From: Actinomyces dentalis DSM 19115
GTDB lineage: Bacteria > Actinomycetota > Actinomycetes > Actinomycetales > Actinomycetaceae
Direction of reading: 5' to 3'
Length of the DNA: 57,724 nucleotides
Assembly: GCF_000429225.1 (NCBI RefSeq)
Contig: NZ_AUBL01000026.1
Coordinates: forward strand, 1 to 57,724
Part shown: piece by piece, positions 1 to 7,900 of the stretch
Layout of the letters: every line of letters starts with the position of its first letter
How positions within the stretch are numbered: the first letter of the stretch is position 1
The notes under the pieces: generated by a model
What the model was told of the DNA's origin: nothing
What the model saw: the letters and a program-made list of their open reading frames with translations, nothing else
The model's database searches: none
Position numbers and translations under genes: made by a program

Positions 1-1
1 C

Positions 2-436
2 GGCCTGTTCGAGCGGAACCTGGCCGACCGCGAGCGCGTCCTGGGACCCGACCACCCCGACACCCTCACCTCGCGGGGCGGCCTCGCCGTCACCTACGAG
101 TCCGCGGGCAGGCTCGATGAGGCCGGCGGCCTGCTCGAGCGGACCCTGGCCGAGGCCCTGCGCGTGCTGGGGCCCGACCACCCCGACACCCTCACCTTCC
201 GCAACAACCTCGCCCACGTCTACCGGTCCGCGGGCAGACTCGACCAGGCCATCGACCTGTATGAGCAGAACCTGACCGAGGCCCTGCGCATCCTGGGCCC
301 CGACCACCCCCACACCAGAATCTTCAGGGACAACCTCGCAGCCGCCTATCGCGCCGTCGGACGCGATGAGGACGCCGAGGCCCTGCTCGACCCGCCGCCC
401 GATCCCGACGACACGGACGCCGAAGCCCCGGCCTGA
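2..436 (+). CDS. TPR-repeat protein, C-terminal part (left-truncated)
   Basis: The reading frame is open at the left edge, so only the last 144 residues are visible. Three repeats of about 42 residues follow one another, each with the signature LGPDHPDTL, an A-x-Y helix and GRLDEA. This is the kinesin-light-chain-like TPR_10/TPR_12 type that is common in actinobacterial NB-ARC, CHAT and similar regulatory proteins. The repeats form a protein-binding superhelix. The protein ends in an acidic, proline-rich tail (PPPDPDDTDAEAPA) and a TGA at 434-436. Any effector domain lies upstream, outside the window, so no function can be named. A start at 164 would remove conserved repeat sequence and is unlikely. 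Confidence 0.8.
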   Translation, partial: GLFERNLADRERVLGPDHPDTLTSRGGLAVTYESAGRLDEAGGLLERTLAEALRVLGPDHPDTLTFRNNLAHVYRSAGRLDQAIDLYEQNLTEALRILGPDHPHTRIFRDNLAAAYRAVGRDEDAEALLDPPPDPDDTDAEAPA

Positions 437-951
437 TCGGCCAGGACCAGGGTCTCGGCGAAGCCGGTGGCGGCGATGCCGCTGAACTCTGACTATGAGC
501 AGTGATATTCCGCCGAAGAGCGGGTCAGATCGCTCTGCTTGGGTCCTGGCTCGCCGGACTGGTGCTGTGACCGGCGACACGCCACTCATTCCTCCCGGGC
601 GCCTTGCGCCGCGGGTATGTAGGGGTCTACACTCCTGGGTGTCGGCGCGAGCCGACCTGCGCGGATGCCGCGAACGGGCCGGAGGCTCTTCGGTTACCCT
701 GATTTTGGTTCAGAAACCCTCCTTCACCGGAGGTCCGGAGGCCATCACACGCCCGCTCCGGCATCCGCGCAGACATCTCGGCAGGCGCTCGCTCGGCACT
801 CGCGCGCGGCGCCGTCGGCGACGCCGAAGCCGGTCGGCCATCGTTGCGGGCGGCACGACCGATCCCCCGCCGGACGGCGGGGCTCACCGGCCCCATTCGT
901 GCGCGCCCGCCGACCATCAGTCGTAGGCAGAAGACACCCGAAGGGAGAGGC
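437..951. other. 515-bp gene-free leader upstream of the TROVE gene
   Basis: No open frame here has the strong third-position GC of its neighbours. The stretch contains several stem-loops: TGTAG/CTACA at 618-631, GTCGGC/GCCGAC closed by a GCGA tetraloop at 641-656, and CCTCC/GGAGG near 718-735. The AAGGGAGAGG ribosome-binding site of the TROVE gene is at 940-949. The region is long enough to encode a small RNA of the size expected for a bacterial Y RNA, but no canonical T-arm sequence was found. Confidence 0.5.
606..750 (+). ncRNA. candidate structured small RNA (possible Y RNA) next to TROVE gene
   Basis: What is seen: a run of short hairpins (618-631, 641-656 with a GNRA-type GCGA loop, GGTT/AACC near 707-718, CCTCC/GGAGG near 718-735) in the leader of a Ro60-like gene. 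What is known: bacterial Ro60 (Rsr) proteins usually have a Y RNA gene close by, and YrlA-type Y RNAs carry a tRNA-like module. Inference only: this leader could encode such an RNA. The tRNA-like T-loop and D-loop motifs are not recognisable, so the call is weak; a structured 5' UTR is the simplest alternative. Confidence 0.2.
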
Positions 952-2553
952 ATGGACATCTTGCGCAGCATCGGCACCCGGGAGACGCCGCAGCACCGGC
1001 GGGCCAGTGCCGGCCAGGTGCCCAACTCCGCCGGCGGCTACGTCTTCGCCCTCGACGACGCCGCGCGCCTGCGCCGCTTCCTCATCCTGGGCGCGGACGG
1101 CGGCACCTACTACACGAACGCGCAGACGCTGGCCATTGACAACGCCAAGGTCCTGGAGCGGATGGCCGCCGCCGACCCGCGCACCCTGGTGGACACGATC
1201 GTCGAGGTCTCGACCAGCGGCGCGGCGCCCAAGCAAAACCCCGCCCTGTTCGCCCTGGCCCACGCCGCCTCGGTGCCGCAGACCCGCGAAGCCGCCCTGG
1301 AGGCGCTGCCGAAGGTCGCCCGCACCGGATCGCACCTGCTGACCTTCGCCGAGTACGTCGAGCAGTTCCGCGGCTGGGGGCGGGGCCTGCGCCGCGCCGT
1401 CGGCTCCTGGTACACCGCCCGCCCGGTCGATCGGCTCGCCTACCAGGCGGTCAAGTACCGCCAGCGCGGGGGCTGGACGCACCGCGACCTGCTGCGCCTG
1501 GCGCACCCGCGCACTGACGAGCGGGCCGTGCGCGCCACCTTCGACTGGATCGCCCACGGCACGGTCGGCGAGGCCGTCCCCTCCCTCATCGAGGGCTTCA
1601 TCAAGGCCCAGGAGGCCGACGGCGCCCGCGCCTGGTCGCGGCTCGTGCGCGACTACCGCCTGACCTGGGAGATGCTGCCCGACGCCGCCCTGAGCGAGCC
1701 AGCCGTGTGGGAGGCCCTGCTCGACGTCGGAGTGCCCATGACCGCGCTCATGCGCCAGCTGCCGCGCCTGACCCGCCTGGGCCTGCTGCCCGCCATGGGC
1801 GGGCGCACCGACGAGGTCTGCGCGCAGTTGACCGACTCGGGCCGCCTGCGGGCCGCGCGCGTCCACCCCGTCAACGTGCTGGTCGCCCAGCGCACCTACG
1901 CCTCGGGCGCCTCCTACCGCGGCACCGCGACCTGGGAGCCGACGGCGCGGGTCGCCGACGCCCTGGACGCGGCCTTCTACGCGGCCTTCGGCGCCGTCGA
2001 GCCCGCGGGCAAGCGCCTCATGCTGGCCGTGGACGTCTCCGGGTCCATGAGGTTCCCGGCCTCGGGCATGGCGATCACCGCCCGCGAGGCGTCGGCGGCC
2101 CTGACCCTGGTGCAGCTGGCCACCGAGCCGGGCGCGGCGGCCTACGCCTTCTCCTCGTCCGTCGGTCGGGGTCGGGGCCGGGGCTTCGACGGCCTGGTGC
2201 CCCTGGGCATCTCGCCGCGCCGTCGCCTCGACGACGCCCTGGCCGTGGTGGACGCCACGCCCTTCGGCGGTACGGACTGCGCCCTGCCTATGCTCTACGC
2301 CGCCGAGCAGGGCCTGGAGGTCGACGCCTTCGTGATCTACACCGACAACGAGACCTGGGCCGGCAAGATCCACCCGCATCAGGCGCTGCGCCGCTACCGG
2401 GAGCGCAGCGGCATCGACGCCCGGCTCATCGTGGTGGCCATGACGTCGACGGGCTTCTCCATCGCCGACCCGGACGATGCGGGCATGCTCGACGTCGTCG
2501 GCTTCGACGCCGCGGTGCCCGGCCTCATCACGGGGTTCGCGCGTGGCCTCTGA
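952..2553 (+). CDS. rsr: TROVE domain (Ro60/Rsr-like) RNA-binding protein
   Basis: 533 residues, the usual length of Ro60 proteins. Ro60 is a ring of helical HEAT-like repeats closed by a von Willebrand A domain; it binds Y RNA and misfolded RNA and takes part in RNA quality control and stress survival. The N-terminal about 340 residues are the TROVE helical module (for example QVPNSAGGYVFALDD near residue 22 and a VKYRQRGGWTHRDLLRLAHP stretch near residue 168). The vWA domain follows, with the MIDAS motif DVSGSM at about residue 361, a GGTDC threonine near residue 441 and YTDNETW near residue 463. The ATG at 952 is chosen because AAGGGAGAGG lies just upstream; an in-frame extension to 844 has no ribosome-binding site. 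The stop overlaps the next gene. No RtcB or PNPase gene is adjacent. Confidence 0.93.
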   Translation: MDILRSIGTRETPQHRRASAGQVPNSAGGYVFALDDAARLRRFLILGADGGTYYTNAQTLAIDNAKVLERMAAADPRTLVDTIVEVSTSGAAPKQNPALFALAHAASVPQTREAALEALPKVARTGSHLLTFAEYVEQFRGWGRGLRRAVGSWYTARPVDRLAYQAVKYRQRGGWTHRDLLRLAHPRTDERAVRATFDWIAHGTVGEAVPSLIEGFIKAQEADGARAWSRLVRDYRLTWEMLPDAALSEPAVWEALLDVGVPMTALMRQLPRLTRLGLLPAMGGRTDEVCAQLTDSGRLRAARVHPVNVLVAQRTYASGASYRGTATWEPTARVADALDAAFYAAFGAVEPAGKRLMLAVDVSGSMRFPASGMAITAREASAALTLVQLATEPGAAAYAFSSSVGRGRGRGFDGLVPLGISPRRRLDDALAVVDATPFGGTDCALPMLYAAEQGLEVDAFVIYTDNETWAGKIHPHQALRRYRERSGIDARLIVVAMTSTGFSIADPDDAGMLDVVGFDAAVPGLITGFARGL

Positions 2554-2950
2554 CCCGCTGCGCCGGGTGCGCATGAGGGGGGCGGGCGCCCGGGGAAGTG
2601 GCGCCCACCCCCCTCATGCCGCTCGCGCGGCCGGCGGGGGCGACGGGGCTGATCCCGCCAGTGCCGCCGGTCCGGCCCGACATGTCCGCGCCTCGGGCTC
2701 GTCCGACCCCTCTCATGCGCACCCGGACCGGACCGCGGGCTCGTCCGACCCACTGGCGGCGCGCGCCGCCGAGCTGCATGCCAAGGCCCTGGCGGCCGAC
2801 GCCGAGGCCGCGCGCTACCGGGCCGAGCGCGACGAGATCATCGACAGGCTCCGACGGGCCGAGCCGGAGCGCTGGTCCTACACCGCGCTGGCCCGGGCCC
2901 TGGGCTGCAGCCGCGAACTCATCGCCCAGATCGTGCGCCGACGCCGGTGA
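2543..2950 (+). CDS. small helix-turn-helix protein, overlapping the TROVE gene
   Basis: About 135 residues if started at the GTG at 2543, which lies inside the last codons of the TROVE gene and suggests translational coupling; ATG 2573 is an alternative. The first half is low-complexity and rich in Ala, Gly, Pro and Ser. The last 65 residues look like a real fold: a charged helix (ELHAKALAADAEAARYRAER), a second helix (DEIIDRLRRAEPERWSYTA) and a helix-turn-helix-like segment ALARALGCSRELIAQIV ending in four arginines. It is probably a DNA-binding partner or regulator of the TROVE gene. No named family is recognised, and the target is unknown. Confidence 0.55.
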   Translation: MASDPLRRVRMRGAGARGSGAHPPHAARAAGGGDGADPASAAGPARHVRASGSSDPSHAHPDRTAGSSDPLAARAAELHAKALAADAEAARYRAERDEIIDRLRRAEPERWSYTALARALGCSRELIAQIVRRRR

Positions 2951-3029
2951 GCGGCAGCCGGGAGCCAGCAGCCGGTGGGGGCCTGCCTGGCGGGGAGGGA
3001 AGCCGGGCCGGTAACCGGACCGGGCAACC

Positions 3030-3178
3030 GTGGACCCGCGCGCCCACCGGGCGGGGGACTGCCGCCCAGATTGCCGTAACCTCCATCGGCGTGGGCCCGC
3101 GCGCCCACCGGGCGGGGCGCCCCGCAAAGGGCGGCCGGGCGCCGCAATGTCATTGGCCCGCGCCCGCCGGGCGGGAGA
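3030..3178. repeat. three 27-bp repeats at exact 61-bp period (CRISPR-like spacing)
   Basis: Copies start at 3030, 3091 and 3152. The first two differ at one base (core GCGCGCCCACCGGGCGGGG); the third is degenerate. The two intervals between them (3057-3090 and 3118-3151) are 34 bp each and unrelated to one another. A further decayed copy may begin near 2975. The repeat has a short internal palindrome (CCCG/CGGG). The geometry is that of a type I-E mini-array, but no cas gene is in the window and the sequence is not a standard I-E repeat. Other GC-rich tandem units in this window have similar periods, so this may be a local intergenic repeat rather than CRISPR. Confidence 0.45.
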
Positions 3179-3267
3179 GCCGGGAGCAATGACGCCGAGT
3201 CCGGCCGTCAGACGAATGCGGCGCAGCCGCCGTCCAGCTCCAGCGCTGCTCTGAATGCGTGATTATC

Positions 3268-3289
3268 GAGATCGGGGCGCCGCGATCTC
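3268..3289 (-). terminator. hairpin downstream of the ABC-3C middle component gene
   Basis: GAGATCG (3268-3274) pairs with CGATCTC (3283-3289) around an 8-nt GC loop. On the minus strand it begins 18 nt after the stop of the gene at 3307-3561 and is followed by an AT-rich stretch. It is a plausible terminator, which would make that gene a single-gene transcript. Confidence 0.4.
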
Positions 3290-3306
3290 TTGTCGAGGCT
3301 TCTGCC

Positions 3307-3561
3307 TCACGCAGGAGCATGGCAGCGCTCCAGTTCTTGATCATCATTCCACCTGACGACCTGGAGGGTGAACAGCATGGACAGGGCCAGCGCGAACCAG
3401 TCGAAGGTGACCCTCGCGTGACAGCCCGTGCGCCGGGTGTGTTGACGGAACCGTTCCCACAGGTCCGAGACCGTCGCCGGCGCCTCGAGCAGCGAGATGA
3501 GGGTGGCGCCCACGCTCAGCAGGGCCTGGTCGGGGTCAATTTCCTCGGTCGGCAGCAGCAT
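3307..3561 (-). CDS. ABC-three component (ABC-3C) system middle component, MC6-like, orphan
   Basis: 84 residues, the usual size of MC6 proteins. The pattern MLLPTEEIDPDQALLSVGA, then a hydrophobic helix, TVSDLWERF, and FDWFALALSMLFTLQVV matches the ABC-3C middle component 6 family as I remember it. These small winged-helix-like adaptors link an SMC-like ABC ATPase (DUF2326 type) to an effector in a proposed anti-invader system. AGGAGA lies 8 nt before the ATG at 3561, so the gene looks expressible. Its expected partners are missing: downstream on the same strand there is only about 60 codons of unrecognisable frame, and upstream there is repeat DNA. It is therefore a survivor of a lost system or works with components elsewhere. 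Confidence 0.7.
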   Translation of the reverse strand: MLLPTEEIDPDQALLSVGATLISLLEAPATVSDLWERFRQHTRRTGCHARVTFDWFALALSMLFTLQVVRWNDDQELERCHAPA

Positions 3562-3872
3562 GAGTCTCGTCTCCTGGGGCGCTGGCGGGTGTGCTTCGAA
3601 TATATCTGAGTTCGGCGACCGGCATGCCGAGTTCCCTGGCTGGGATTCTCATCCGCGCCGGGTCCCTCCGTCGCGCCGGCCCCGGGGGAGTCGATTCGGT
3701 GATGTCACCTCAGTTCACGTTGAGCCTTTCTCACCAGGAAGGTCCCCGGACTGGCCAGGAGCGTCATAATGGCGCGGGTGGGGCGCCGCGCGGGCGGGCC
3801 TCTGTTGTACGCGGCCTGACTCGCCCGGGGTGGTGCTGGTGGGACTCCTGTGGCGGTCCGGGTCGGGGGCGT

Positions 3873-3990
3873 GTCCAAATCTGTTGCAAAGGCGCCCCGG
3901 ACCGGGATCGGCCGCGATAAGAACTGCGGAATATCAACGATTCTTCTTCAGCGTCCTGGCGCGATCGGGGCCTTTGCAACAGATTTGGAC
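3873..3990. repeat. palindromic unit A, copy 1
   Basis: Perfect 21-bp arms (3873-3893 and 3970-3990; core CCAAATCTGTTGCAAAG) flank 76 bp. An inverted copy of exactly the same length (118 bp) lies at 34380-34497, and the interior (for example GCGGAATATCAACGATTCT) is also conserved. It is non-coding. Confidence 0.85.
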
Positions 3991-4064
3991 AAACTGCGCC
4001 GCCATGGACTCCGGGATGGGCGGCACGGGTCGCGACGACGGCCCCTGGACGCCACCCCCTGACG

Positions 4065-4135
4065 TCGAGACGTGCACTTCGCACTCGAACATGCAGTTCC
4101 AACCGTCATTCTCGAGTGCAAAGTGCACGTCTCGA
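4065..4135. repeat. palindromic unit B, copy 1
   Basis: Arms of 24 bp with one mismatch (4065-4088 and 4112-4135; core GAGACGTGCACTT) around a 23-bp centre that contains GCAGTTCCAACCG. An inverted copy, also 71 bp, is at 34076-34146. It lies 74 bp from unit A. Confidence 0.85.
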
Positions 4136-4247
4136 CGAGGAAGGGGTCAGTCGAGGTCGTTGCGGACCGCGGCGCAGGTCCCGCTCCGGAACATCTCCGG
4201 CGACCCGGTGAGAAAGGCTCAATGAGAGACGCGCCCCGCCTCTCCCC

Positions 4248-4357
4248 CTCTGCTACGCTTTTTTCTCTTCACTACGCCTCTGCACCCTCTGCTGTACGGG
4301 AAAAAGGAGCGTAGCGGAGGGTGAAAGGGCGTAGCGGAGGAAAAGAGGCGTAGCAGA
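4248..4357. repeat. GCGTAGC-type repeat cluster, copy 1
   Basis: An imperfect inverted repeat whose ends are TCTGCTACGC and GCGTAGCAGA, with three tandem GCGTAGCrGA units about 20 bp apart (near 4310, 4330 and 4349). A shorter copy in the opposite orientation, including CCCGTACAGCAGAGGGTG, is at 34692-34750. Confidence 0.6.
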
Positions 4358-4463
4358 CGGTTCGGCGCACCCACGGGGCGGGGACCGGTGCCGGATCTGT
4401 GACGCCTCCCGGGTCGGTGCGGTCGCCTACGAGCCGGCGCGGACCCGGACCCGGCTTGCGTAA

Positions 4464-4601
4464 TGCGAGCTCAGCGCAACAGAATCCGCCCCACCTCGCG
4501 CCGTGCGAGCCCAGCGCGACGGAATCCACCTGCGCTCGATTCTCGCGAGCCCACCTGGCGCGATGCGAGCTGAGGTGACATCACCAATTCGACTCCCCCG
4601 G
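4464..4601. repeat. 40-bp-period direct repeats and inverted copy of 3682-3713
   Basis: GCGAGC-led units start at 4465, 4505 and 4545 (exact 40-bp steps) with a further GCGAGC at 4565; the first two share GCGAGCyCAGCGCrACrGAA. The segment 4570-4601 (GAGGTGACATCACCAATTCG and flanks) is an inverted copy of 3682-3713, with 2 mismatches in 32 bp. The whole stretch 3562-4962 has no convincing gene. Confidence 0.6.
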
Positions 4602-4962
4602 GGGTCGGCGCGACGGCGAAGGATCCAGCGCGGGTGAAGGACCCAGGGATGCGGTCGGCGGCGGAGGCGGGGCTCAGACGGACGGCGGGCCAGATCCTGG
4701 CCCGCTGGCGCCTCCGCCCCCCCGGCCTCCGGCCCGCCGGCGCCGTCCGGGCCCGGCAAGCCTACTCGCCCGATCGGCCCCGGGCCCCGGCCCGCCCGGG
4801 ACGCGGATGGCGCATTCTGGCAACGCCGTCGCGTGGAGGCTGTACCCTGGTTGTCGGCCGCGTCCGCCCCACTACGGCCGCCCTCCGACGTCGCGCCGGC
4901 CCCCCACCGGCGCCCCCGAGGAGCGGGGCACCCGCATCCCGCATCCCTCACTCGATGGCCTC

Positions 4963-7900
4963 ATGAAGCTCGACAACCGCAATCTCGCCCTGAAAGGGCT
5001 CCTCGAAATCCTGCCGCCCCGGCTGGAGCGCTACACCCGCTCCGTCCTGGGCGAGCGCACCTCCCCCGAGGAGCTGCGCCGCCTCCTGACCGCCGACGGC
5101 ACGGCGCCGGAGGTCCCCGACCCCGACCTGGCCGACCTGTCCACCCAGATCCGCATCCTGACCGCCCGCGACGTCGACGGGCGCCTCCCGCCCCCGCCCC
5201 AGGGCCTGACGGCCGCGCTCGAGGAGGTGCAGCTCTTCCGCGACGAGGCGGTCCGCGCCGACTCCCTGTCCGCCGACCGGGTCCTGGCCGCCCTCGACGC
5301 CGTCGGCGAGACCCTCCGGATCATCGGCGCCGAGTCCGGCCACGCCGAGCTGCGCGGGCTCATCCGCGCCGTCGACGGCGGCCGGGGCCCCCGCCGCGAC
5401 CCGCTGGACGCCGTCCGCGTCAAGGTCGGCGGCGAGCTCGAGCGCATCGGCGTCGTCAGCTACGCCCACGCCGTCGCGGGCGTCCGGCCCGCCGTGTCCA
5501 TCCGCCTGTCCCGGGACCGGGCCTCCTCCGACCCGCGCCCCATCGAGGTGGTCCTGACCATTATCGAGGACGACGGCATGCACGAGATCACCGAGCCCTG
5601 GCGCCTGACCTGGCGGGCCTCCGCCCCGGAGCTGAACGAGACCCGCGCCCTCGTCCTGGACCGCGCCGCCCTGCTCCAGGTGGCCCGGCCCGGCTCCACC
5701 TACGTGCGCATCGAGCTGCGCGGCGACGACGGTGCGACGACGGTGCGCCGGTTCCCGGGCCCCACCGTGCTGCCCCCGCGCCAGTGGCGGCTCGCCGGGG
5801 GCGAGCGCTGGGCCGGCGCCGCTCTGGCCACCTTCGTCCAGCCCGGCCAGGACGCCGTCGAGGCCCTCGTCTCCGAGGCCCTCGGGCTCGTGGGCGAGGG
5901 CGCGGGCCGGGTCGGGGACTCGGGCGCGGGCGAGAACGCGGACCGGGACGCGGGCGGGGACGCCGCCTGGCTGGACGCCCTCGTCGCGGCGGCGTGCGCC
6001 GCCCTGCGACGGCGCCGCCCGCAGATCGAGGCCGTCGGCAGCGCCTGGGACCGCGGACCGCACTCGGTGCGCACCGGCGCCGAGCTCCTCAGCGCGCGCA
6101 CCGGCACCACCCTCGACGTCGTCGTGCTCCTGGCCGGCGCCCTGGAGCGCCTGGGCGTGCCCGCCGTCCTCCTGCTCACCCCCAAGACCGCCCTCCTGGG
6201 CTACTGGCGCGACGAGGAGGACGCCGAGCGGATCCCGGCCTCGCCGCAGGAGGCCGCCGAGCTCGCCCGCGACGGGACCCTGGGACTGGTCTACCCCGAG
6301 CTCGCGCTGCGCAGGTCGGCCGCGGCCCTCCACGAGCTGACCGGCCGGGTGCGCGCCCTGGCCCTGAAGGATCTGTCCGACCTCGTCCTGGCGGTGCCGA
6401 TCCGCACCGCCAGGGGCCGGGGCGCGTCCCCCCAGCCCCTGCTGGAGCTCGACGAGGACGGCGACGTCGTCGAGCTGCCCGCCCCCGACGCCGACGTCTG
6501 CCGCCCGATCACCGCGGCCCCGCCCCCCGACGCCCGGTGGCCGGCCGCCGGGGCGCCCGACGCCCCGACGCACCCGACCATCGAGGAGTGGAAGCGGAGC
6601 CTGCTCGACCTGTCCCTGCGCAACCCGCTCATCGACTGCACCCCGCGCAACGCCGTCGAGCTGCTCGTCCCGTCCACGCTCATCGGCCGGTTCGAGGACA
6701 TCATCAACTCCCGCGAGCTGGTGACCCTGGTCTCGCGCGGCGCCGGCCCCCGCACGCCCGGCGGCTCCAAGTCCCGCACCGCGATGCTGACCGAGGAGCG
6801 GATCGTCGGCGTCGACCTCGCCGCCCGGGACTACCAGCGGCGCCTGCCGGCCCTGGCCGCCTCCGCCCGCACGACCCTGGAGGAGACGGGGGCCAACAAC
6901 CTCTACCTGGCCGTGGGCTCCCTGGTCTGGCGCACCGACGGGCGGCGCCTGCACTCCCCGCTCATCCTCATCCCCGTCACGCTGGTGCGGGAGGGGGACG
7001 GGGACGCCTACGTGGTCGGGCTGGACGAGGCCGGCGCCTCCACGCCCAACCGCTCCCTGCTGGCCCGCTACGAGGCGGACACCGGCGTCGACCTGGTCGA
7101 GCTGCGCAAGCCCGTGCGCGACGAGCACGGCATTGACATCGAGGCCACGCTCAGGCGCGTGCGCGCCAGACTGAGGACCCACAAGCGGGACGACGACGTC
7201 AAGGCGAGCGTCCACCTGGGCCTGTTCCGCTTCTCCACCTACCGCATGTGGCGGGACCTGGAGGACGACTGGCGCACCATCGTCGAGAACCCGCTGGTCG
7301 CCCACCTCCTGGGCGATCCGAGCGCCCCCTTCGCCGACCCGGCGGGCGTGGCGCCGTCCGCCCCGGTCGCCATCGACGAGGTCGTCGAGAACCTGCCCTT
7401 GAAGGCCGACGCCGCCCAGGCGCGGGTGGTGGCCGACGCGGTGGAGGGCCGCAGCCTGGTGGTGGAGGGCCCCCCGGGGACGGGCAAGTCGCAGACGGTG
7501 GCCAACCTCATCTTCCGGGCCCTGGCCAGCGGGCGCACGGTCATGTTCGTGGCGGAGAAGGCCTCGGCGCTCGACGTCGTGGCCCGGCGCCTGCGCGAGG
7601 AGGCGGGCATCGGGGACCTGCTGCTCAACCTCCACGACAACGGCATGAAGCCCCCCGAGGTCCGCAGGGCGCTGCGCCGCGCGCTCGAGCTGCGCGCGCC
7701 GGGCTCCGACGCCGCCGAGGCGGCCGAGCTGCGCGCCCGCCTGGCCGGACTGCGCGGACGCCTGGCCGGACTGCGCGGGCACTTGGGGGCCTACCGGGAG
7801 GGCCTGCACGCGCCGGGGGCCGAGGGCCCGTCCTACTACGAGGCCCGCCAGGCGCTCGTCGGGGCCCGCGAGGGCGACCCGGCCGAGCTGGAGCGGGCGC

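Larger units (their letters stand above)
3720..4222. mobile_element. 503-bp MITE-like element with 16-bp perfect terminal inverted repeats
   Basis: TTGAGCCTTTCTCACC at 3720-3735 is exactly inverted at 4207-4222. No coding frame between the ends looks real, and no target-site duplication is obvious. Inside lie two palindromic units (3873-3990 and 4065-4135). The same end sequence, with about 57 bp of interior homology, recurs at 57597-57653, so these are probably the ends of a larger insertion sequence present elsewhere in the genome. The call as a non-autonomous element is inference from structure. Confidence 0.55.

Noticed and set aside
697-722. GGTTCAGAAACC as a tRNA-like T-arm of a Y RNA
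   Set aside because: The loop does not fit TTCRANY with pairing stem ends; it folds instead as a simple 4-bp hairpin.
745-2574. A 609-codon antisense frame over the TROVE gene
   Set aside because: Composition artefact opposite a well-supported gene.
3259-3609. Plus-strand frame of 116 codons opposite the ABC-3C gene
   Set aside because: Glu/Gln/Arg-rich with no motif; the minus strand has the recognisable protein and a ribosome-binding site.
4807-4962. N-terminal extension of helicase paralogue 1
   Set aside because: The extension is Pro/Arg-rich and the paralogue begins MKLDNRDL, matching the internal ATG at 4963.
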